A stretch of 18,463 nt of DNA, taken from contig JAPLNJ010000662.1 in assembly GCA_026692885.1 (NCBI GenBank), positions 1 through 18,463 of the forward strand, given 5' to 3'. The notes under the pieces are model-generated. The model was not told where the DNA came from. It searched no databases and saw nothing but the letters and a program-made list of their open reading frames with translations. Shown one piece after another: positions 1 to 10,100 of the stretch. Position numbers and translations under genes: made by a program. How positions within the stretch are numbered: position 1 is the first letter of the stretch; each line of letters begins with the position of its first letter. The stretch is from Planctomycetota bacterium. GTDB lineage: Bacteria; Planctomycetota; Planctomycetia; Pirellulales; Pirellulaceae.

Positions 1-798
1 GTCGTAAAACGTGATTCGCCCGTCGGCATCGGTGTCCACCAGCTTCGACTTGAGCCCCTCCGGAATCTCGCCCTGGTTGAGCCAGATATTCAGGTACAAA
101 TCGGGATGCGTGACGTCGATGCCCGAATCGATTACGCCGACCACCACATTCGTGCTGCCCGTGTTCAGGTCCCAGGCTTCCGGGGCATCAATGTCGGCGT
201 CGGGCGTCGAGCCGAACTGGCCCACATTGTGCAAGCCCGTCATCGACCCGAAATCCGGATCGTTGGGCAGCACCTGGGCGGACACGATCTGATCCGGCTC
301 GAACGTGGCCACATTCGGATTGGCGGCCAACGCGGCGTGGATTGGATCCGTCCGATCGGTCCGATCGGTCCGATCCGTCGAAGTGGTCGAGCGTACGAGC
401 ACCTGGCCTGGCAGGCCCAGGCCGCGGATCACCTGGAAGGCGGCTGCCTCCGTGTCTAACAGCTGCTCGACTTGCGGAACCGAGCCGGCCGTGGCCGTGG
501 CCTCCGCGGTCAAACGGACGATCCAGTTACTGGCCGGCGGCGGCATCGCGAGCGGACCATAGACGGCGGACGAGGCCCCGGCCGACGCGGCTTTCAAGCC
601 GGCCGCTGGTTGTTCTGGTGCGACGGCGAACCAAGCGGGCGAGACTTGGCCGTAGTCATCCAGGCCGCTGCCGTTCAGCAGCACACGCGGTTCGAGCGGT
701 TCCACTCGCAGAAATCGATATCGCCGCTGCCGACGCGCGGACCGCGTCCATTTCGCCACGGACGATGCGTTGCGTCTGGCCGTTGGGTTGTCTGTCAT
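1..798 (-). CDS. Gene B: LEPR-XLL subtilase paralogue, N-terminal 266 codons (runs off the left edge)
   Basis: The frame is open from ATG 798-796 to the window edge, exactly 266 codons. Residues ~33-41 carry EPLEPRVLL, the planctomycete LEPR-XLL motif of large exported proteins. Residues ~90-180 (NWIVRL...VLPNDPDF) look like an I9-type subtilase propeptide. A peptidase S8 domain then starts, and GVIDSGID (residues 221-228) holds the catalytic Asp. An EF-hand-like acidic loop (DTDADGRITF) begins at the edge. His and Ser motifs lie outside the window. A GGAG sits 8 nt before the ATG. It is ~85% alike to the 5' end of gene A, which lies upstream on the same strand, but its last 125 bp here match A perfectly. 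It differs from A by an inserted DRT-DRT-DRT stretch and an intact Asp region. It is presumably an exported calcium-dependent protease of A's mosaic type; its C-terminal content is unknown. Confidence 0.88.
   Translation of the reverse strand, partial: MTDNPTARRNASSVAKWTRSARRQRRYRFLRVEPLEPRVLLNGSGLDDYGQVSPAWFAVAPEQPAAGLKAASAGASSAVYGPLAMPPPASNWIVRLTAEATATAGSVPQVEQLLDTEAAAFQVIRGLGLPGQVLVRSTTSTDRTDRTDRTDPIHAALAANPNVATFEPDQIVSAQVLPNDPDFGSMTGLHNVGQFGSTPDADIDAPEAWDLNTGSTNVVVGVIDSGIDVTHPDLYLNIWLNQGEIPEGLKSKLVDTDADGRITFYD
346..380. repeat. 9-bp tandem repeat inside gene B
   Basis: The unit tccgatcgg occurs at 351-359 and 360-368, with a near copy at 369-377 and partial flanks. It encodes three to four DRT-type tripeptides in the propeptide of gene B. 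Gene A has no repeat at the matching place, so this is an in-frame expansion specific to B. Confidence 0.85.
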
Positions 799-806
799 GC
801 TGTCGT

Positions 807-810
807 CTCC
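807..810 (-). promoter_or_regulatory. Ribosome binding site of gene B
   Basis: GGAG on the minus strand lies 8 nt before ATG 798-796. The block GGAGACGA is also found, at the same spacing, before gene A, which supports both start choices. Confidence 0.7.
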
Positions 811-890
811 GTTGTAACGCTTCGGATTGCGATTCCTTGCGAGATGCTCTCCCTCGCTGGCGCGTTCTGAAGTTGCGATTCCTGCCTTTC

Positions 891-1087
891 GCCCCAAAGG
901 GGCAGCCACATACCAGCCCAGGGCAACGCCCTGGGAATGGGGGCATCGTGTATCACAAGCCCTGAAAGGGCGGCACTAAGACCGGCTGGCGGGGCGGCTT
1001 GTTGTGCCCTTTCAGGGCGAGGGTTTCTTTCTGTCCTCCGAACCCAGGGCGTTGCCCTGGGCTGATTTGTTTTGGCCCCTTCGGGGC
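891..1087. repeat. Composite mirror-image palindromic repeat element, copy 1
   Basis: Six palindromes lie in mirror order: gccccaaaggggc (891-903), cccagggcaacgccctggg (917-935), gccctgaaagggc (959-971), then gccctttcagggc (1006-1018), cccagggcgttgccctggg (1043-1061), gccccttcggggc (1075-1087). The right half is the reverse complement of the left in hairpin type and order, with diverged spacers. It sits between the end of gene A and the start of gene B, so it could also act as a transcription barrier. It resembles REPIN/MITE-like repeats common in planctomycete intergenic DNA. No ORF here is credible. A second copy is at 15673-15947. Confidence 0.85.
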
Positions 1088-1155
1088 GTTAGAAACCGCG
1101 TTTCTGGCGCTTCACGAGTCCGATAGACACGCAAATTCAAGATCAAAGCTGCGGG

Positions 1156-4100
1156 TCATGCGACCTCACCGGGCAGCGGCAAACGCTGACGGTGAATCCG
1201 ATCCTCGGCCAGCAAGCCCCACAACTCCTCATCCTGTTCGCCATTCTCCAGCGGCCACCACGCCGCCGTCGCGGGCGATTCCGCTTCCCCGCCAGTGGCC
1301 ACCCGTGAGTTCAAGTGACTGATCACCACCAGTACGTCTTGCGCACTCACCCACCGATCACCGTTCACGTCGGCATACATCACCGGCAGCCCCGATTCGA
1401 CGTACAAGACCGAAGCGTCCTGCGGCCGTCCGCGGTTGATATAGTCGATCAGGATCAGCACGTCCAACGCGGTGACCGCACCATCATTGTTCACATCCAG
1501 CGGCTGGTCCGGGTTCTGGGAGGGCGACCGGTCGGACGGGACTCTCTGGATCGTGAGCAGCCCGTCCACGCTGTCATCGGCCGCATTGCTGGGGGCCGGC
1601 ATCAACTGCAACTCGTTCAAGTCGTTGTCAAACGCCCCCGTCACCGTCGTCTGAAACGAGGTCCGCAGATTGATCCGCGTGGGACCCGCCGCGGCGCCCG
1701 TCGCCAGCGTCACGGCGACGTTCACCACCGCGCCCTCGCTACCCTGCGGCAGGATCCCTGTTCCCGCGGCCGACGAGGCCGTATAGATCAAGACGCCCGG
1801 CGTAGGACTCGTCCATAGCCCCTGGAACCCCTGGTCGGCCAGCAAGTCGCCCAGTTGAGCGCTGCCCACGGTCAGTTGGCCCGGATCGAATTCCAGCACC
1901 AGATCGAAGCCGCTGAGCGTGATGCCGACAGGCTCGGTAACCAGCAGCTTGACGGGAACCGTGACGGTATCCCCCGGCGAACCGGCCAGATTCTGCGGGA
2001 TGTAGATCGTGGGATCGGCTCCCGAGGCCGTCGGCGGCGTGATGCCCGTAGGCAGCGCCGGCACGTTTCCCACCGGCACCTGGCCAATCAGTCGCTGGAG
2101 GCTGACCGTGTCGTTAGCCTGCAGTTTGGCGTTCCCCGTGATGTCCGCCAGCAGCAGCGGATCGGCCAGTTGGTAGGCGCTGAAACCCGTGTTGAGCTGC
2201 CCAATCACCCGCTGGACCAGCGTCACATCGGGCGAGTTGTAGCCGCGGCTGCCGCTGGCGTCCCCGAAGAAGGCCGCCACATGGATCGCGTCGTCATCTA
2301 CCGCCGACAATTCCGCCGGAACGGGGCCGTCGTCGTACACGTGCAGATCCGCGATGTCCAAGACGTGCTTGGCGCCGTAGAACGCCGTGGCCGGCACAGC
2401 GGCCGTGAACGACCCCACGGTCAGCACACCGGACGCGGTCGCGAAGGTCTGCGGCGCGGTGACGCTTAACGTGACCGTGCCCGGTGACACGACGCTGAAG
2501 TGGGCCTGAGCGCCGGCCGCAGCCAGGCTGCTGCTCAGGGCGAAGGCTTGCACTCCGAGTAGGCTCGGGTCGTAGTGCAATGTCAGCTGGACTCGGGACA
2601 CGTGCAGTCCGTCGCTCAGTTGCAACGGGATGCCGGCCGCCGAGTCATTGGCAGGCAAGTTCACCGGCTGGCCGTACCCGCGGACGAAATCTGGCAGGCT
2701 GACCGTGATTGTGTTGGCCGCAGGCGCCGACACCGTCAAGTTGGTTCTGTAGTCGTCGCCCGCGGTTCCGTCGCCATTCCCGTCCAGCAGGTTCCCCGCG
2801 GGATCGCGAAACGCCTTGGCTCCGCTGACCAACGTCACCGTGTACGTATCCGGCACCAGCACGCCGCCCGTCTTGATAAAGGTCACCGTGCGCAGGCCCG
2901 GACCCACCACCAGCGAACCTCGCACTTCGCCCACCGTAGCGCCGACCACCGTCACGTCCGCCGGCCCCAGCGTACCGCCCTGGTCGACCAGGTTCAATAC
3001 GCCGGCCGCCAGATCCCAGTTGAAGCGGGCCACGAAGCCCGTGCCGGTGGGCGTGCATGAGGACACTTTCAGCGTGGTGTCGATCAATTGGAGACCGAAA
3101 TCCAAGCCGTTTACAACTTCAGTGCCCGTGAGCGCCACGCGATAAGTCCCTCCGACCAGCGTATTCATGCGGACCGACACGCTGTTTTCCTGACTGTTGG
3201 CCAGGGCCAGATCCACCGTGCCATTCCCGTCCAGATCGCCGACGGCCAGTGAGATTTGCGACGCTCCGGGGATGTTCGCCACGCCAAAGCTCTCCCCCGT
3301 TTCGAACTCGAAGGCGCCCTGGCTCACACGGCTGCGCAGGATCCCGGCCTGCTGCGACTTGCCGTTGGCCACCAGCAGATCCAGATCCTCGTCGCCTTCC
3401 AAGTCGGCCGCTTTGATGTCCATCGGTCCGGAACCGCCGGGCAAGGTGTACGCGACCGTGAACGTGCCGTCGCCACGACCGCGGCACACGGTCACGTTAT
3501 CCGACAGAAAATTGGCCACTGCCAAATCCAGGTAGTGGTCGCCGTTCAGATCCGCAGTCACCAGCGCCGCCGGACCGAACCCAACTGGGCAGGCCACCTG
3601 GGCGGGCAAGAACGACCCGTTGCCGCCCGCCAGCAGCACCCGCACATCGCCCAGGTCGCTGCCTTGCGGGCTGGTGCCGAAGTCCGCCACCGCCAGATCC
3701 AGACGGTGGTCCTCATTGAAGTCGCCCGCGACCACGGCAAACGGATGGTTGCCCACCGGCAGGCGGGCCGCGTTCGCGGTGAACACTCCGTGCCCATCAT
3801 TCCGCAGGATCGACAGATTGTTGTCACCTTCGTTCGCGACGATCAGATCCAAGTCGCCGTCGCCGTCCAGATCGCCGCTGGCGACGGACTGGGGCAAGAC
3901 GCCGACCACGATATACTGCAGGCTAGTGAATCGCATGCCGTCGAAGTCCAACAACACGGCCACCGTCGAGGACAAACTATTGACGACCGCCAGGTCCACC
4001 CCGCCCTGGCCGTTGAAATCCCCGGCCAGCACGGCCACCGGGCCGTAGCCCTGAGGCTCCAGCGAGGTCTCGAACGGGGTTGAGGCAAAAGCCCCCTGGG

Positions 4101-7100
4101 CATCGTTCAGGAGCAGGCAGATCGCGTTGCGGTCGTAGAGGGCTGTCGCCAGATCCGGGAAGCCATCGCCGTTGAAGTCGCCGATGGCCACGTCTTGTGG
4201 GCTCCCCAAGGGATTGCCCGGCACGGCCAGGGAGTACGTACGCTTGGCAAAGCTGTTCCCGAGGGGCGAAGTCTGCAGGTGGAAGGGTGACTCCAGAAGC
4301 CGAACCGCGTATGGGCGATTGCCGAGCTTTTCGAACTGGTACTGCCCGGTCTCATCGGTGGCCGACGTGTGGGGATCATCATTGGCCGAAAGCGTCTGCG
4401 GTTCATCGAAATCCCGCACGCCGTTGTCGTTCAGATCCAGGAACAGCGTGACTCCCTCCAGGCCGCGCTCCACGCCACCCTGTCCGCCGCTCCGCTGCAA
4501 CACACGACCGCTCAGGGTGGCGTTCTCAAATTGGCCGCCGGTTTGCCCCGCGCGGAGGCCGAAATCCCGGTCGTTGACCAAGCCCCCGGCGGGCAAGAAT
4601 ACGTTCCACACGCCGTTCGCATCGACCGCGGGCAGCACCAGACTGAAGCGGTCGGGAACGACCACGCCTACTCGATAAGCCTGTTCCGCCGGGAGATTGG
4701 TAAACGCGTAGCTGCCATCTGCGTCCGTGACGACGGACCGCTCGCCACTGTCGAAGCGTACGTTCTGGTTGACGTCCAGGTAGACCGTACAACCGGCCTG
4801 ACCGGGTTCCCCTGCGTCGCGCACGCCGTTGGCAATCAAGTCCTGGAAACACTGGCCACGGATTTCTCCCGGATCGGGCAGTAACCCAAAGTCCACATGG
4901 GAAAGCACCTGCCCCGCCAGCAGGGTGACACTCTCAGCGTCAGCCGCAACGGCCCGGCTGTTCACAACCACAAATACGTCGGAGACGCCATTCGTGTCGC
5001 GCGCCGCCAGATTCCACGCCGACGACGCGAACGCGACTCGTCGACCGTCCGCGCTCAGCGTTGGGTAGTAACTGTCCAGGTTGCCTTGCTCCCCATCGTG
5101 CGTCACGCTCATCCGCTCAAAGCTCTGGTTCTGTCGATCGTAGATAAAGACATCCCGCATGGCATTCGTGTCGCCTGGCACCAAATTCGATGTCGCCGAT
5201 GTGAACGCGATGAACCTGGCGTCCGCACTGATGGAAAACAGGAGGTCGTAGTAGTAGTACGGGCTAACAAAATCGCCAGCCCAACCGGCCAATTCCACAT
5301 TGCCATCTTGTCGGTCGACGATATATATTCCCGTCGATAACCCATTCGGATCTTCCACCAAGTTTGATGCGAACGACCGAAACGCGACGTAGCGGCCATC
5401 CCCGCTGATCGAGGGGCCAAAGCTGAAGTAGTTGCCTTCGGTCCCGTCACTGGCCACGCTGACCCGTTCTGTGGTATGGGTCTGCCGGTCGTGGACGAAC
5501 ACGTCAATAAAGCCGTTGGAGTCCCCGGGAACCAGATTATCCCAGAACGACTGAAACGCTACGAACCGGCCATCGGCGCTGATGGCCGGGGGAGTATCCT
5601 TGACGTAACTTTGGCCAACATTCCAACATTCAGAAGTACTGCAACTGCCTTCCGTGCCATCGCTGGCCACGCTGACCCGTTCCAGGCTGCGGTTCTGGCG
5701 GTCGTAGACAAACACATCGGGTCCGTTATTTGTGTCCAGCGGCAACCGGTCCGGCGACCATAACAGGTCCGGGGACAAGGACTCAAACGCAACAAACCGG
5801 CCATCCGCGCTGATCGTGGCGTACTCAGCGTATGTCCGAGATCCGGACTCACCGACGAGTTCGAGGCTGCGGTTCTGACGATCGTAGACAAACAGGTTAC
5901 CCGACATGTACATACCGGGAATCAACGACGTCGCGTCGGACGCAAAGGCGACGAAGCGACCGTCGGCGCTGAGTGCTGGATGCCGACTACGGTAGTTGCC
6001 TTGCGTGCCGTCAGTGCCCACGCTGACTCGCTCGATGGTCCGACTCTGACGGTCGTAAACAAAGACATCCGAGACGCCGTTGGTATCGCCGGGCACCAGG
6101 TTTGACGCCTCGGACTCAAAGGCGACGAAGCGGCCGTCGGCACTTAGTGACGGCCGTTTGAGGGATGCTTGGTCTTGGCCACTGCTGGAGCCGAAAGCCT
6201 CCGTCCCGTCGCTCGCCACGCTGACTCGCTCGATACGTGTTTGCGTCCGGGACCAACCGGGTGGAACTACCGGCGCGACGAAGTAGTGGTCCGGCGCCAA
6301 GCCCTGGAAGGAGAACAGTCCCTGCTCGACGACGGCCGGTGTGAGCGGATCATCCCGCGTGCTTTGCGCCAGGGATTCGCCGACCGCGTAGTTCCCATCC
6401 CGATTGACATCCAGATAAGCGAAATGGTCGGGCAGACCGGGCTCGTTCGCGTCCCGTTCCCCATCGCGATCGAGATCTTGGTAGAGCGTGCCACGGATTC
6501 CTGCGTAGTAGCTTTCGCATGCGCCGACGTCCGGATCCGCTTCGCGCAGGCCATCGCCCTCTTTCGGGCGAGCGATACCGCGCTGATCCGTCGCGGGAAA
6601 CTGGGCGGGATCTCCTGCATCGGCCGCTGGACTGCCGAACTGCAAGGCATGCGTCCAGGTGGGGCCACCATTGTCCTGCAGCGGTCCTAGCCAACTGTTG
6701 GAGTTTCCCACGACGCGATCGCTCGTGGAGGGCGGGACTCCGGACGACGATGCCACATTAAAACCCATCGAGATCGTTCCCGGCCCCAGGTCGACGTGCG
6801 GATGCAACCGGTCAGGAGCCGTGTTGCGGACAAACAGCGAGTTGTGCGTCACCACGGCCCCGGCTACCGCGTACTGGCTCTGGTTTTCCGCGACGGTGAC
6901 ACTCTCTAAACGGATCGGATGCACGTCTCCTATCGTGGCGGACTCCAGATCGCGGTCTTGACGGTCGTAAATGAAGACGTCCGTTTGAGCGTTGCTGTCG
7001 CTGTAAACCAAATTCGACGCGTCCGAAGCAAACGCGATGAATCGGCCGTCCGCGCTCAGCGACGCACTGTCGCTGGAGCCGTTGCCTTGCGTGCCGCTGT

Positions 7101-10100
7101 CAGCGATGGTCCGCTCGATGGTACGCTCCTGCCGGTCGAACACAAAGATGTCGCGATTTCCATTCGTGTCGCCGGGCACGAGGTTCGAGGCCATGGATTC
7201 GAAGGCCACGAACCGGCCATCCGCACTTAACCCCACTCTTGCACCATATTCACCGCTATACGAATTCCCTTCCGTGCCATCGCTACTAACGCTGATCCGT
7301 TCCACGGTATGGGTCTGGCGGCTATAGACAAACACGTCTTCCAGTCCATTCTTATCCCCCGGCACCAGGTTCGACGCGCGAGAGACAAACTCGACGTAGG
7401 CGCCGTCGGCACTAATCGATGGTGACCCACTGTTGCCGTTGCCTGCTGTTCCGTCGCTGGCCAAGCTTACGCGTTCGATGGTGTGGTTCTGGCGGTCGTA
7501 GACGAAGACGTCCGCCTCGTCGTTCGTGTCCCCAGGCACAAGATTCGCGGCATAGGACTGAAATGCCACGAACCGGCCGTCGGCGCTGATCGATGGATCC
7601 TGGCTCCAACCGTCACCTGGCGTACCGTCGGCGGCGACGCTGATCCGCTCGATAGAGGCATTCTTTCGATCGACCACAAATACACCGCCGTTCGTCGTGT
7701 CGCCAGCTATCAAATTCGAGGCACTTGACCAAAACGCGACGAAACGACCGTCCGCACTGATGGATGGATTGCGGCTATCACGGTTGGCTTGCGTGCCGTC
7801 GTTGGCGACGCTGACCAACTCGACAGTGTGTTCTACCCGGTCATAGACAAAGACATCCTCCCAGCCATTCCTGTCGTTTGGCACCAGGTTACCCGCGTCC
7901 GACCAGAACGCGACAAACCGGCCGTCTGCGCTGATCGACGGATCATGGCTCTGACCGTTTGCTGCGGTTCCATCGTTGGCAACGCTGACCCGCTCGACGG
8001 AATCGGATTGGCGATCGAATACAAAAACGTCTCCGCCATTGCTGTTGCCGGACGTGAACGCCACAAACCGGCCATCCGCGCTCAGGGAAGGATGGCCGTT
8101 GGGACGGTTCCGGGAAGTCACAGTGGGCAGCCTTTGGCCCAAGGCATCGGTCCACGACACGGTACTGTCGAAGGACTCGTTGCCAGAAATCGTGCTGTTC
8201 TTCACATCTGCCTGCGCGTCGAACCAGACGAAAATCCCACCGCCGTCCGTGGGGGCGACATTGCGGGCGATCGTGCTTCCGGTAACGTCCAAGACGGCTT
8301 GGTTGCATGCCAAGAGCCCGCCACCCTTACCGGCCGCACGATTGTCGGAAATGGTGCTGGCTAGGATATGCGTGGACCCGCCCCACACGGCGATGCCCCC
8401 GCCGGCCCCCGAGGCGGAATTGCCCGCGACCAGGCTGGTGTCCAATTGCAGCGTTCCCGCGGTCAGGATTCCGCCGCCATCTTGGCCTCCGGGAGATGCT
8501 CCACCCGTGACTCCCGTTCTTCGCAGGACAAGCCGCGCACCCGGATGGACTTTGAACACGCGATCCAGGCCCCCGGCATCGATCGTACTGGTGCGGGCTT
8601 CGTCGCCGACGATCGTGATATCCCCCATCACGTCCAGGTCGCCGGAGGCTTCGTTCGACCAGGGGGGCGATGAAGTTGGGGTTGAGCCGCCCGGCACGGT
8701 GGTCGGGAACGGCATCGCTATATCCGGCACGGGTGGAAGACTCAACCTGTACGTTCCGCTGTCCAACACAATCGTGCGCGTTGCCGGTGTGGCGGCATTG
8801 GCCTCCTGAATCGCAGCACGCAGGGTACAGACACCGGAGGCAGCGGCGCAGACGCCGTCACCGACGTTCGCATCGACGGCGTCTTCAAGTGTGTCGACGT
8901 AAAGGACCGAGGCATCGGCAATCCAGACCGAGAACTCGCCGAATCCACTGGGAGGCACAGACAGGCCGTACACGTTCCGCACCTGTTCCTGCAGCATGGA
9001 CACGACGTAGCGCCCGTAGTCCAAAGCGTCCCAAGTGCCGTCTGGGGCCGCCAGTCGGTAGGTCGCCGTGGTTTCGTGGCCGTCCGGACTCACCACCAGG
9101 GACTCCGGCATCAGCGTGACGGAGAATGACTCTTGGGCACCCCATTGGCGCGCGACTACAAGGTCGGCGCTATCCAGTGTCGCGACATCGATTCCGTGCC
9201 GATCGATGTACCGCACGGTGATGAGATTCTCCGTCCCGCCAGCCGTCGTGATGTTGGCGGCGCTGACCAGGTGCGCCCGCGGAGCAAAAGCGTTGGAATC
9301 CAAAGCCCGCCTGGCGTTCAAGCGTCCGCCGACGACGGTCCGTCGCAACAGTTCAGGTAGCGGCTCCGCGGAACCCAGCAGCGCCTGCCGGACTTCGGCC
9401 AACGTGGCATCGGGTACCTCAGCCCAGACCAAGGCTGCCACGCCTGCGACGTGCGGAGCAGCCATACTGGTCCCGTTGGACGTGCCGTACCGGCCACCGG
9501 GCAAGGTACTCAGCACGCCGACACCAGGAGCGGCCAAGTCGACTGCAGTGCCGCCGTAGTTGCTGAAGCGTGCCAATTCGTCGTGCGACCCTGTCGCCGC
9601 CACCGTGAGGATGTTGTCCAGGTCGTAGCTGGCCGGAAAGAACGGCTCCGCGTCGATGTCGATGCCTTGCCCCAGAATGTTGCCATTGCCGGCTGCGGCT
9701 ACGAACAGCAGGCCAGCGTCGCCCGCGGTTGTGATCGCCGTCCGCAAAGCGGCACTGTACCCGCCTGACTGGCCCCAACTGGCGTTCAACACGCGGACGT
9801 TCTCCCCATGTTCGGTCCGCATCATCGTGGCATAGTTCACCGCCAGGACCGCATCGGAAATCAGGCCCTGATTGCTGCTATCCAGGAACTTGAGGGCCAT
9901 CAGGGAGGAGCGCCAGTTGATCCCCGACACGCCGCGGCCATTGTTGCCGATCGCCCCAATCGTCCCCGCCACATGCGTCCCGTGGCCCAGGACGTCGCGC
10001 GGGTCGTTGGGCGCAAACGACTCGTCAGATGCCGCCCGAAAATTCCAGCCGAACAAATCGTCCACGAATCCGTTCTTGTCCGTATCCAGACCATCGCCCC

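Noticed and set aside
656..1322. Small ORFs over the palindromic repeat (for example a frame reading PGRCPGL...)
   Set aside because: The residues are translations of the hairpins themselves (both loci give NPGRCPGL or PRAERR-type strings). Not genes.
4960..8155. CRISPR-like periodic repeats
   Set aside because: The ~175-bp periodicity is that of protein beta-propeller units in one open frame, with diverged copies and no spacers.
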